A DNA stretch of 14,149 nt, taken from NCBI GenBank assembly GCA_016936695.1, contig JAFGXK010000280.1, positions 1-14,149 of the forward strand, given 5' to 3'. This DNA comes from Bacteroidales bacterium. Its GTDB lineage: Bacteria > Bacteroidota > Bacteroidia > Bacteroidales > VadinHA17. Under the pieces are notes generated by a model. It was given only the letters and a program-made list of their open reading frames with translations, did no database searches and was not told the origin of the DNA. The position numbers and the translations under genes are program-made. Below, piece after piece: positions 1-7,241 of the stretch. The first letter of the stretch is position 1; each line of letters begins with the position of its first letter.

Positions 1-2253
1 CTGTCGACCGTGGTGGAGGCACGCGACGGCAGTCTGCTCGGGGCCAGGATAGCTGATGACGGCCAGTGGAGATTTCCGCCCGGGGAAGAAGTCCCTGAAA
101 AATTCAGGAAAGCTCTTCTATCTTTCGAGGACAAATATTTCTTTTATCATCCGGGGATCAACCCGATTGCCATATTCCGCGCATTCAGGGACAACATCCG
201 TTCGGGCGAGATAGTAAGCGGAGGAAGCACAATCACCATGCAGGTGGCAAGGCTGTCGCGGGGGAACAGGCCGAGGACCTATGGCGGAAAGATAATTGAA
301 ATCTTCCAGGCCTTAAAGATGGAGATCTTCAGATCGAAGAAACAAATACTCAGAACATACGCGGCCAATGCGCCTTTCGGAGGAAACATAGTAGGTCTCG
401 ATGCTGCAGCCTGGAGATATGCAGGAAAAGCACCTGCCGACATTACCTGGGCTGAAGCCGCAGCGCTGGCGGTTCTTCCAAATTCACCTTCGCTCGTATA
501 TCCCGGAAGAAATCAGGAAACTCTTGCAAGAAAAAGGAATGATCTGCTTAAAAAGCTTTATGAAAGGAAGTATATCGATTCGCTGACGCTTATCCTAGCG
601 ATGGATGAATCCCTTCCGGGGGAGCCCAGGCCCCTTCCTTCCCTGGCACCCCATCTGACGGACCTATACTACACGACTCAGCGGGGAAAGAGGATCAGAA
701 CAACCATAGATGCGGACATTCAGGAGCAGACTGCGGCGATAGTCAATATGCATCAGAAGGAGCTCTCAGCAAACCAGATCTTCAATGCAGCCGCAATTAT
801 AGTGGATGTCCCCTCGGGAGAGGTGCTGGCCTATGCCGGCAACAGCACCAATGCAGGACTGGAGGATCATGGAGGCAGTGTAGATATTGTCCGTTCGCTG
901 AGAAGCACGGGAAGCATCCTCAAACCTTTGCTCTATGCAGGAATGCAGGAATCGGGAGAACTTCTGCCGGGCACCCTCGTACCGGATATACCGACAAGGT
1001 TCCCCGGTTTCACGCCAAAGAATTTTGATGAGACTTACAGCGGCGCAGTTCCTGCCGATGCTGCACTTTCGCAGTCGCTCAACATCCCGGCGGTAAGCAT
1101 GCTCAGAACCTACACCTCCGGAAGATTCCTGGAACTTCTCGGTCTTACCGGATTTACAACATTCAGTAAGCCGGCTGATCATTACGGACTATCGCTGATC
1201 CTTGGAGGCGGGGAGACCTCCCTCTGGGAACTGGCGGGCTTTTATGCTTCACTTTCGAGAGTGCTCGGAAGATACTCGAAGGAGAAGAGATATGTAACCG
1301 GCGATTATCATCCTCCCTTGCTGACTCATGAGGAAGATGATAAAAAAACGACCTATAAAGATGAAAACCCGCCACTTTCGGCCGGGTCGATCTGGCTCAC
1401 CTATGAAGCGCTGAGGAAAGTGAACCGTCCGGAGTCGGAAGCCGGATGGCAGTATTTCGCCTCGACACCCGGGCTGGCGTGGAAGACCGGCACGAGTTTC
1501 GGGTTCAGGGATGCATGGGCGATTGGAACCACACCCAAATATGTGATCGCAGTCTGGGCAGGTAATGCCGACGGTGAAGGCAGGCCTGGTCTGACCGGAG
1601 TGTCAGCAGCGGCTCCGGTGATGTTCGATCTTGCCGGGATAATGAAGGAGGGCGAGTGGTTTTTCCCTCCCTATGAGACGCTGACTGCAATAGAAGTATG
1701 CAGGGAGAGCGGTTACAGGGCAGGACCTGACTGTCCCGAAAAGGTTGAAGTACTTGCATGCATCAATGGTCTCAGAACGGAAGCCTGCCCATATCACACC
1801 ATTGTCCATCTCGACCGGAGCAGAAGCAGGCAGGTGAATGCGGGGTGTGTACCCGCGTCGGAAATGATAAATGAGCCATGGTTCATCCTTCCTCCGGCGA
1901 TGGAGTATTTCTACCGGCAGAAGCACCCGGGATACAGGCCGCTTCCTCCCTTTGCTCCGGGCTGTGAACCTGAAAAGAGCCGGCCGGTGATGGAGTTTAT
2001 ATATCCCACATCAGGGATCAGGATCTTTATTCCCCGCGATCATACAGGGGAGCTGACCAGAGTGATAGCGGAAGCGGTTCACAGGAATCCTTCAGAAAAG
2101 CTTTTCTGGCATCTTGATGAGGAATATATTACATCAACAACATTCCTTCACCAGACAGAGATCTTTGCATCTCCGGGAAACCACAGGCTCACAATAGTCG
2201 ATGCGAGCGGCAATATGTCTACCTGTTCGTTTACGATAATTGCAGGAACATGA
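1..2253 (+). CDS. pbpC: Penicillin-binding protein 1C, 5'-truncated by the window edge
   Basis: Bifunctional peptidoglycan glycosyltransferase/transpeptidase of the PBP1C class, expected in the inner membrane facing the periplasm. The frame is open back to base 1 and the membrane anchor is missing, so the true start lies upstream; the GTG at 10 is only an internal codon. Counting that GTG as residue 1, the GT51 domain spans about 1-200, with the catalytic Glu in the EDKYF motif (E40) and the GGSTITMQ motif at 71-78. The transpeptidase domain has all three signatures: SILK with the acylated Ser302 and Lys305, SLN at 356-358, and KTGTS at 492-496 followed by GFRDAWAIG, typical of PBP1C. The last ~110 residues match the C-terminal PBP1C (BiPBP_C) beta domain. 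In many bacteria pbpC follows an alpha-2-macroglobulin gene, which would lie outside this window. The gene looks intact apart from the edge. The family assignment is very secure. Confidence 0.96.
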   Translation: MSTVVEARDGSLLGARIADDGQWRFPPGEEVPEKFRKALLSFEDKYFFYHPGINPIAIFRAFRDNIRSGEIVSGGSTITMQVARLSRGNRPRTYGGKIIEIFQALKMEIFRSKKQILRTYAANAPFGGNIVGLDAAAWRYAGKAPADITWAEAAALAVLPNSPSLVYPGRNQETLARKRNDLLKKLYERKYIDSLTLILAMDESLPGEPRPLPSLAPHLTDLYYTTQRGKRIRTTIDADIQEQTAAIVNMHQKELSANQIFNAAAIIVDVPSGEVLAYAGNSTNAGLEDHGGSVDIVRSLRSTGSILKPLLYAGMQESGELLPGTLVPDIPTRFPGFTPKNFDETYSGAVPADAALSQSLNIPAVSMLRTYTSGRFLELLGLTGFTTFSKPADHYGLSLILGGGETSLWELAGFYASLSRVLGRYSKEKRYVTGDYHPPLLTHEEDDKKTTYKDENPPLSAGSIWLTYEALRKVNRPESEAGWQYFASTPGLAWKTGTSFGFRDAWAIGTTPKYVIAVWAGNADGEGRPGLTGVSAAAPVMFDLAGIMKEGEWFFPPYETLTAIEVCRESGYRAGPDCPEKVEVLACINGLRTEACPYHTIVHLDRSRSRQVNAGCVPASEMINEPWFILPPAMEYFYRQKHPGYRPLPPFAPGCEPEKSRPVMEFIYPTSGIRIFIPRDHTGELTRVIAEAVHRNPSEKLFWHLDEEYITSTTFLHQTEIFASPGNHRLTIVDASGNMSTCSFTIIAGT

Positions 2254-2341
2254 TCCGATACCGTTTTTGCTGGATACAGTGCCGGAAAAGGATCTGTTTT
2301 TCATATCTTCGAACCTGAAACGGAACTATAATTGCACATTT

Positions 2342-2386
2342 AAAGTCCCCCTTGTCCATTTACCCCCAACCCCCCAGGGGGGCTTT
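2342..2386. repeat. C5/G5 palindromic repeat, copy 1
   Basis: Intergenic palindrome. The core is six C, one A and six G (2370-2382), preceded by a CCCCCAA segment at 2363-2369. An outer AAAGTCCCCC (2342-2351) can pair imperfectly with GGGGGGCTTT (2377-2386). The same core plan recurs at 4611-4639 and, inverted, at 4703-4730. It lies between pbpC and the DUF5777 gene, in a 196-base gap that otherwise shows nothing but the promoter box at 2414. There is no T-run after it, so a standard terminator is not supported. It is best read as a dispersed REP-like element. Confidence 0.7.
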
Positions 2387-2413
2387 ATGAATCAGATAAT
2401 GAATAACTTGTAA

Positions 2414-2421
2414 TATTTTTG
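2414..2421 (+). promoter_or_regulatory. -7 promoter box of the DUF5777 gene
   Basis: TATTTTTG matches the Bacteroidota -7 consensus TAnnTTTG exactly. No good TTTG -33 element is found at the expected distance. A start of transcription near 2426 would lie downstream of the ATG at 2423, which favours translation from the ATG at 2450. The placement is an inference from the motif only. Confidence 0.45.
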
Positions 2422-2449
2422 AATGGAAAAACGAACAATACTCATAAAA

Positions 2450-3328
2450 ATGAAAAAATTAATCTTCCTGATTGTCTTTCTGATCTCATCTGTTTCACTT
2501 AATGCACAGAACGAGATCAAGAACCTGCTGGAGGAACTTGCCGATTTAGCAGGTGTAGATGTCAATCTTACAGGATCAGCCTTTAAATCGACCAGGCTGA
2601 TGAACGGTCACTCGACTGAAAGAATGGCCCCCGCAGAGCTAGATTTCAGGATATCACACCGTTTCGGCCGTCTCAACACCGGTGCTTATGAATTTTTCGG
2701 TCTCGACCAGGCTAACATTCACTTCGGTCTCGATTACGGAATAACCAAATGGCTGATGGTTGGTTTCGGAAGAGGCACCTATGAAAAGACCTTTGACGGT
2801 TTTGCCAAATTCTCGGTTGCACGGCAATCGGGCGGGGAAGCCAACCTGCCAGTGTCTTTGTCGATTCTCTCATCAGCTGCTTACAGGACGATCAAACCCG
2901 GTGCAGGCGACGAGTACACCTTCAATGAGAGAATGTCGTATGTCGGTCAGCTTCTGGTATCGAGAAAATTCAACGAGAACTTCTCCCTCCAGCTCATGCC
3001 CTCGGTGGTGAGCAGGAATGTTGACAGGACTGACCCGGATCTGCTGTGGGCGGCAGGCGCCGGCGGAAGGGTTAAGCTTTCGAGGAGGATAAGCCTGAAT
3101 GCCGAGTATTACTACAGCATCAATCCCGGATCGTACATAGGATCGGAAGTGTACAATCCGCTGTCGCTCGGATTCGACATCGAGACCGGCGGACATGTCT
3201 TCCAGCTGATCTTCACCAACTCGCTGGCCATGATAGAAAAGGGATTCATAGGTGAGACAACCGGCAGCTGGGGAAAAGGCGATATCCACTTCGGGTTCAA
3301 TATCTCAAGAGTCTTTGACCTGAAATAA
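2450..3328 (+). CDS. DUF5777-family outer-membrane beta-barrel protein
   Basis: Predicted exported protein of 292 residues. I chose the ATG at 2450 because it begins a clean signal peptide (MKKLIFLIVF through LNAQ) and because a promoter box overlaps the alternative ATG at 2423, which would add nine residues. The mature part starts with a short helical segment (NEIKNLLEELADLAG) and then has the family's landmark block: NGHSTERM, ELDFRISHRFGRLN, YEFFGLDQANIHFGLDYGI. It continues with alternating hydrophobic/aromatic strands to a C-terminus ending FNISRVFDLK, as expected of a small outer-membrane barrel. The molecular function of DUF5777 proteins is not established to my knowledge. From memory, they are often encoded beside YceI-family and cytochrome genes, and a YceI gene follows here 156 bases downstream, suggesting a shared envelope role. 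The family call is confident; the function is unknown. Confidence 0.85.
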   Translation: MKKLIFLIVFLISSVSLNAQNEIKNLLEELADLAGVDVNLTGSAFKSTRLMNGHSTERMAPAELDFRISHRFGRLNTGAYEFFGLDQANIHFGLDYGITKWLMVGFGRGTYEKTFDGFAKFSVARQSGGEANLPVSLSILSSAAYRTIKPGAGDEYTFNERMSYVGQLLVSRKFNENFSLQLMPSVVSRNVDRTDPDLLWAAGAGGRVKLSRRISLNAEYYYSINPGSYIGSEVYNPLSLGFDIETGGHVFQLIFTNSLAMIEKGFIGETTGSWGKGDIHFGFNISRVFDLK

Positions 3329-3412
3329 GCCGGCAGAGCGGAATAACCTCAACAGCGCCAAACAATTCCGCAGACAGGTTGTTATACATAGAGATATGAA
3401 TGAACAACAAAA

Positions 3413-3475
3413 GTTGCTTGTTGCTAGTTGCTTGTTAAGAAACCAACAACAAGCTAGTAACCAGTAACCAGCAAC
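3413..3475. repeat. Imperfect inverted repeat of GTTGCT/TTGTT units
   Basis: The left arm (about 3413-3436) is built from GTTGCTTGTT and GCTAGTT units. The right arm (about 3444-3475) is the approximate reverse complement, made of CAACAAGCTAGTAACCAG-like units and ending CAGCAAC. The element fills the gap before the YceI gene and ends ten bases before its ATG, so it would be part of the mRNA leader if transcription starts upstream. A 23-codon open frame inside it (start 3397) is composed of repeat units and is not called as a gene. Confidence 0.6.
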
Positions 3476-3484
3476 ATATCCATT

Positions 3485-4030
3485 ATGAAAAACCTGTTAC
3501 TGATATTCTTTCTTGCCTTCCTGTCGCTGACGGCCGGTGCGCAGAAATACGCTGCAAAAAACGGCTTTATCGGCTTCTTTTCCCATACACCTATAGAAGA
3601 CATCAAGGCTGACAATAACCAGGTGGTCAGCATACTTGACATCTCGACGGGAGAAATTGCCTTCCAGGTGCCGATCAGGTCGTTCCGTTTCAGAAAGGCG
3701 CTGATGGAAGAGCACTTCAATGAAAACTACCTTGAATCGGCAAAATTCCCAAGGTCGACGTTTACCGGAAAGATACTCAATCATTCAGCCATCGAATTCA
3801 CGCGTGAAGGACGTCATGAAGTGACAGTTGAAGGCAATCTGACCATACGCGATGTTACAAGGAAGATAACTGAGAAGGGAATCATTGAAATCACTTCAGG
3901 CGGGATCAATGCCGAATCAAAATTCATCGTTGCAACGGCTGATTACGGAATAAAGATACCTACGATCGTCAGGAACAACATTGCCAAAACCATTGAGGTG
4001 ACAGTCAGAATGAAATACCTCCCTATGTAG
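3485..4030 (+). CDS. YceI-family periplasmic protein
   Basis: Exported 181-residue protein of the YceI family, lipocalin-like barrels that bind isoprenoid or other hydrophobic ligands in characterised members. A signal peptide covers 1-20 and ends AGAQ. The mature domain shows the family hallmarks: IGFFSHTPIEDIKADNN near the N-terminus, the HFNENYLES motif at 77-85, FPRSTFTG at 88-95, an EGNLTIRDVTRKI block in the second half, and a closing strand ending TVRMKYLPM. The length is usual for the family. The gene follows the DUF5777 gene with a palindromic repeat between, so co-transcription is possible but not shown. No promoter box of the TAnnTTTG type was found directly upstream. The physiological ligand cannot be read from the sequence. 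Confidence 0.92.
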   Translation: MKNLLLIFFLAFLSLTAGAQKYAAKNGFIGFFSHTPIEDIKADNNQVVSILDISTGEIAFQVPIRSFRFRKALMEEHFNENYLESAKFPRSTFTGKILNHSAIEFTREGRHEVTVEGNLTIRDVTRKITEKGIIEITSGGINAESKFIVATADYGIKIPTIVRNNIAKTIEVTVRMKYLPM

Positions 4031-4062
4031 CGTGTTTGTGTCTGGTAAGTCTCCCGGAATAA

Positions 4063-4091
4063 TCTGAAATCGTGTCATAACATTATCTTTG
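4063..4091 (+). promoter_or_regulatory. Promoter of the Nudix gene, probably giving a leaderless mRNA
   Basis: TATCTTTG at 4084-4091 is a perfect TAnnTTTG -7 box. A TCTG, one mismatch from TTTG, lies 17 bases upstream (4063-4066) at a workable -33 position. The ATG follows the box after only five bases, so transcription would begin at or within a base or two of the start codon. The boxes are seen directly; the leaderless reading is inferred. Confidence 0.55.
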
Positions 4092-4096
4092 TCTGC

Positions 4097-4627
4097 ATGA
4101 CATCATATAGCAGAGAAGAATTATTTCCCGTGGTTGATCCGGACGGCAATGAGATTTCAAAGGCTCCCCGGAGTCTGTGCCACGACGGGCTCAGCATGCT
4201 GCTCCACCCGGTTGTCCACCTGCATCTTTTAAACGGGAGGGGTGAGCTTTATCTCCAGCTCAGGGCGAAGACGAAGGATCTCCTCCCGGGGTACTGGGAT
4301 ACATCGGTGGGAGGCCATATGGATCCGGGAGAAACACCGGAAGAGGCCCTGAGAAGAGAGGCGCTGGAGGAACTTGGACTGCAGGATTTTACATTCAGGC
4401 TTATTGATAAATACATCTGGAAATCGATCCGGGAAAGAGAGCTGGTTTACTCGTTCACCGGCAGTTCCGAAAGCATTCCTCTTATAGACCACGACGAGAT
4501 CGATGACGGCAGGTTCTGGCCGGTTCAGGAAATCATTGAAAATCTTGGGAAGAATATCTTCACACCCAACTTCGAGTTTGAGTTCAGGAAATTTTTTCCT
4601 GAATCTTTTTGCCCCCAAACCCCCTAA
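4097..4627 (+). CDS. Nudix hydrolase, YfcD/IPP-isomerase-like subfamily
   Basis: Cytosolic 176-residue Nudix protein. The Nudix box is complete: G73, five residues, E79, seven residues, then REALEELGL at 87-95, giving the metal-binding Glu residues. The flanking blocks VVDPDGNEISKAPRSLCHDG (11-30) and LRAKTKDLLPGYWDTSVGGHMDPGE are typical of the YfcD-like group related to isopentenyl-diphosphate isomerase, whose substrates are mostly unknown. True IPP isomerase activity is not implied. The start is supported by a promoter box five bases upstream. The last residues (CPQTP) and the stop codon are formed by a copy of the C5/G5 palindromic repeat, so the C-terminal end has probably been altered by that element; the domain itself ends earlier and is intact. 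Confidence 0.92.
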   Translation: MTSYSREELFPVVDPDGNEISKAPRSLCHDGLSMLLHPVVHLHLLNGRGELYLQLRAKTKDLLPGYWDTSVGGHMDPGETPEEALRREALEELGLQDFTFRLIDKYIWKSIRERELVYSFTGSSESIPLIDHDEIDDGRFWPVQEIIENLGKNIFTPNFEFEFRKFFPESFCPQTP

Positions 4628-4639
4628 AGGGGGCCTTGG
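4611..4639. repeat. C5/G5 palindromic repeat, copy 2, overlapping the Nudix 3' end
   Basis: A CCCCC block at 4612-4616, then CCCCC-TAAA-GGGGG at 4620-4633 followed by CC. It is in the same orientation as copy 1. The TAAA loop provides the TAA stop of the Nudix gene. Copy 3 lies 63 bases downstream in the opposite orientation. Confidence 0.7.
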
Positions 4640-4702
4640 ATTCTGCAATCATTGTTTTTATCTTTAGTGAATAGTTTAAATACTCAATCCTCCCCGATTA
4701 CA

Positions 4703-4730
4703 GCCCCCCTTCAGGGGGGTCGGGGGGTGC
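4703..4730. repeat. C5/G5 palindromic repeat, copy 3, inverted
   Basis: CCCCCC-TTCA-GGGGGG at 4704-4719 followed by TCGGGGGG at 4720-4727. The reverse complement follows the plan of copies 1 and 2 (C-block, short spacer, C-block, loop, G-block). It lies 19 bases before the metalloprotease ATG and, with copy 2, forms a facing pair able to make either two local hairpins or one long stem. Confidence 0.7.
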
Positions 4731-4749
4731 AAACAATAAACCGATCCCC

Positions 4750-6786
4750 ATGAAGAAGACCGTCCTGACCGTCATTTTTGCAGCATTAAGCCTGGCATGC
4801 ATTTCCCAGAAACCTGCAGTAAATACCGCCCGGTTAAAAATGACCGGTTATGAGCTTTCGGTTCCGCCGAAACCAATCGATCCGCAGATCGTTCAGGACC
4901 AGGATGACATGACATGGGATGATTATAATCCTATACCAGGGAAAAACTGGGCTGATCCGTCGCTCGAGCCGGGAAGGAAGTTCCGTATGGCTCTGGTGGC
5001 GGTTGATTTTCCCGATCAGCCTTTTGTAATCACTCAGCCGAAGCACTCTGATCTGTTCGGAAATCCTCAGATCGATCCGATCCTTAGGGAAGATGTTCCC
5101 CGGTTCTATTCGGATTTCTGGCTTAAGCCATCGGCAGTGAACCATGGCCAGACGATCAACGGCTACTGGATGGAGCAGTCGCGCGGCAGGTTTGGCATCA
5201 CTGCACTCGATGCCTTCGGTCCCTACAGGATGCCGGCAAACCTGTGGGAATACGGTCTGAACGAATGGGGTCAGCACGACTTCACTCCCGACGGCCGGCG
5301 TCCGTCAAAGAGGATGGAGAGGCATGTGGATTCAATCTGGAGGGCTGACAAGGGAGACCTTAAGTCGCAGTATGATGCAATACTAAGGATATATGCAGGA
5401 TATGATGAGACAGGAGTGTGGCAGGAGTTTGGCGAGATGAAGTTCCTGTCGAAGGATGACATCCCGCCTGAATGGGGAAATCCGGATACCACTAAGCCCC
5501 GCTGGGCAGCAACACGATATGTGCCGTGGACATCATGGAAGGCAGCCCAGATGCAGTGGGGACTTTCGTCGATACGGCAGGGAGAGAACTCCGGAACCAT
5601 AACCCACGAGCTTGGCCATTACGCATTTTCTATTGGTGACAATAACAACAATCCGTATGTCGAGCCTTACAGGAGAGTGGGATCGGGAACATGGGACATG
5701 ATGGACAGGGGCTGTTTCAACGGACCGGGCGGACCGCACATGAGGTGGGTGGTTCCTCCCACGATGGGCGCTGCGATGCCGGCTGGCCTTATGCTACGTA
5801 ACAGGATGATAAACGGGTTCCTCGAAAAGGAGCAGGTGCTCACCCTGAGCAGGGAAGGACTTGCCTTATCGGGTCCGGTGGTGGCAACGGTCACAGCCAG
5901 GGCGGTGGAACCCCTGCCCGGATCATTCGCAGGCATTGTAGTAAGGCTCGACGGCGCTGAACCTCACGACAGGACCCCGGTTGACGATCCCGCCACAAAT
6001 CCGCTGTCGCCCGGTATACCCAATTACGATTTCTATTCACTGGAGGTAGTTCAAAGGATAGGTTACGACTCCTTTTGTCCCGACAACGGAGTGCTGCTGG
6101 CAAAGAACAAGGACAAGGAGAGCCGTAACGGCGGCCCCAACGGGTTCAACTGCTTCAACTGGGTTATCGATGCACATCCGGAGGACATCAATATGGTTGA
6201 TTATGTAAGGCCCGACGGGCAGAAAGTAATGAGGACCATAGCCGACTACAGGCAGCTCAACGATGCCCTGTTCCATGCCGGGCTCAGTTCGGGAAGCCTT
6301 GCAGAATGGACCGATGAGCATAACCGCCTGCATTTCTACATTATCGATAAGGCAAAAAATGAAGACGGTATAATGTCGTATGAGCTGGGCATCAGGTCGC
6401 TCGACGGATCGGGTTCTCAAAAGAGAGGAGTGTCTGTGACCACTCCCCGGGATAAGAAAATCAATGGTGGCGGCGGATATGTGCTCTTCACTGTCCGTAA
6501 CACAGGTGAACCGGCAGCTTCTGATCCCTCGCTCCATCATCAGAACACAACGAAATGGCTTAACAGCGACATTTACAGAATAACAGCCGGATGTGAAGGA
6601 GAAGGCTGCTCCGCAACTCTTCTGAATGGCTTTATCTCGCTGCTGCCAGGCGAATCAGGAGTAGTGCCGGTGTATATCTCGTTTGAAAAAGGAACTTCAC
6701 GAAAGGCGAAGATCAGTCTGACTGTCAGATCGGAGAGCAATTCTCAGATTGAAATTACGGAAACGATGGCAATAAAAAGGAAGTAA
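4750..6786 (+). CDS. Secreted M6-like zinc metalloprotease
   Basis: Exported 678-residue protein with a signal peptide at 1-20 (MKKTVLTVIF through ISQ). The Cys17 context is a poor lipobox, so secretion into the periplasm or beyond is preferred over a lipoprotein. An M6-type N-terminal strand, FRMALVAVDFPDQPF, lies at 78-92, and a conserved GYWMEQSRGRFGI block at 138-150. The zinc motif HELGH is at 286-290, with FSIGD following (Asp297 is a candidate third ligand), and WDMMDRG at 315-321 is in the place of the Met-turn. A long middle region of unclear fold follows. The last ~110 residues (from about 565, GGGYVLFTVRNTG) look like an immunoglobulin-like CARDB-type domain. No C-terminal type IX sorting domain is visible. 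The family link is to the immune inhibitor A-type M6 group; the target protein is unknown. The upstream leader contains palindromic repeat copy 3. Confidence 0.82.
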   Translation: MKKTVLTVIFAALSLACISQKPAVNTARLKMTGYELSVPPKPIDPQIVQDQDDMTWDDYNPIPGKNWADPSLEPGRKFRMALVAVDFPDQPFVITQPKHSDLFGNPQIDPILREDVPRFYSDFWLKPSAVNHGQTINGYWMEQSRGRFGITALDAFGPYRMPANLWEYGLNEWGQHDFTPDGRRPSKRMERHVDSIWRADKGDLKSQYDAILRIYAGYDETGVWQEFGEMKFLSKDDIPPEWGNPDTTKPRWAATRYVPWTSWKAAQMQWGLSSIRQGENSGTITHELGHYAFSIGDNNNNPYVEPYRRVGSGTWDMMDRGCFNGPGGPHMRWVVPPTMGAAMPAGLMLRNRMINGFLEKEQVLTLSREGLALSGPVVATVTARAVEPLPGSFAGIVVRLDGAEPHDRTPVDDPATNPLSPGIPNYDFYSLEVVQRIGYDSFCPDNGVLLAKNKDKESRNGGPNGFNCFNWVIDAHPEDINMVDYVRPDGQKVMRTIADYRQLNDALFHAGLSSGSLAEWTDEHNRLHFYIIDKAKNEDGIMSYELGIRSLDGSGSQKRGVSVTTPRDKKINGGGGYVLFTVRNTGEPAASDPSLHHQNTTKWLNSDIYRITAGCEGEGCSATLLNGFISLLPGESGVVPVYISFEKGTSRKAKISLTVRSESNSQIEITETMAIKRK

Positions 6787-6881
6787 GAGGCTGTTCCCGT
6801 CAACTGAAGGCCCGAACAGGCACGGTTTATGCGGAATATTTGCCAAAAATTACTACCTTTATATATTATATCTATATGTAA

Positions 6882-7142
6882 ATGAGCAAAACCGAAAAAA
6901 TACTTGACCTGGATAATGAGATGGAAGCGCATCTTATCGACGGTCTTCTGAATGAAAGAGGTATTCCGCATCTGATAAGGTCGTTTCACGATTCGGCTTA
7001 TGACGGATTATGGCAGTCAAATTCCGGCTGGGGCCGGCTGGATGCTCCGGAAGAGTACCGGGAGGAGATCGTGAAAATATTCAATGAGATGTCTCCTGCA
7101 GACGATGTGCCTCACGAGGACGAGCTGCCTCCGGAAGCTTAG
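6882..7142 (+). CDS. Small DUF2007-like protein
   Basis: An 86-residue soluble protein with no signal or membrane segment. The core KILDLDNEMEAHLIDGLL, a turn (NERGIPHLIRSFH), and a closing helix EEYREEIVKIFNEM fit the DUF2007 'putative signal transducing protein' fold, a small ferredoxin-like module of unknown function often fused or adjacent to other domains. The C-terminal ~16 residues are acidic and probably disordered. It lies 95 bases after the metalloprotease gene with no clear terminator or consensus promoter between. The TAG stop overlaps the TAA stop of a candidate minus-strand microprotein. The family assignment is moderate. Confidence 0.72.
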   Translation: MSKTEKILDLDNEMEAHLIDGLLNERGIPHLIRSFHDSAYDGLWQSNSGWGRLDAPEEYREEIVKIFNEMSPADDVPHEDELPPEA

Positions 7143-7222
7143 TCTTCTTCCATCAGAATGTCCTCGGCCTCTTCGAGCCCGTCTTCATCGGGGACTGTAC
7201 TTTTTTTTATTACTTTTACCAT
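7139..7222 (-). CDS. Candidate 27-residue acidic microprotein
   Basis: On the minus strand an ATG at 7222 opens a 27-codon frame that starts MVKVIKKSTVP and ends EEAEDILMEED, stopping at TAA 7141-7139. The codon pattern (many GAA, GAG and GAC with G or C at many third positions) resembles real coding DNA here, whereas the plus-strand reading is a run of Ser codons. It would be convergent with the DUF2007 gene, sharing overlapping stop codons, and divergent from the lipid kinase gene, whose ATG lies 19 bases away. No TAnnTTTG promoter was found for it. I do not recognise the protein. It could be a real small gene, a decayed gene end, or chance. Confidence 0.3.
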   Translation of the reverse strand: MVKVIKKSTVPDEDGLEEAEDILMEED

Positions 7223-7241
7223 GTATTGACCCTGATCCATC

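Noticed and set aside
766..1182. Long minus-strand open frames inside pbpC, the metalloprotease and the C45 genes
   Set aside because: They are antisense to strongly conserved domains and show no family features of their own.
1..2253. pbpC as a pseudogene because it lacks the membrane anchor
   Set aside because: The frame is open to the first base and all catalytic motifs are intact; the missing part is explained by the window boundary.
2423..2449. Upstream ATG giving a longer DUF5777 protein
   Set aside because: The nine extra residues spoil a standard signal peptide start, and the ATG directly follows the predicted -7 box, so it is probably not within the mRNA.
3397..3468. A 23-codon plus-strand frame before the YceI gene
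   Set aside because: It consists almost entirely of repeat units and would disappear if the repeat is treated as non-coding.
6789..6821. Hairpin CTGTTC/GAACAG after the metalloprotease gene as a terminator
   Set aside because: Only six base pairs, a 17-base loop and no following T-run.
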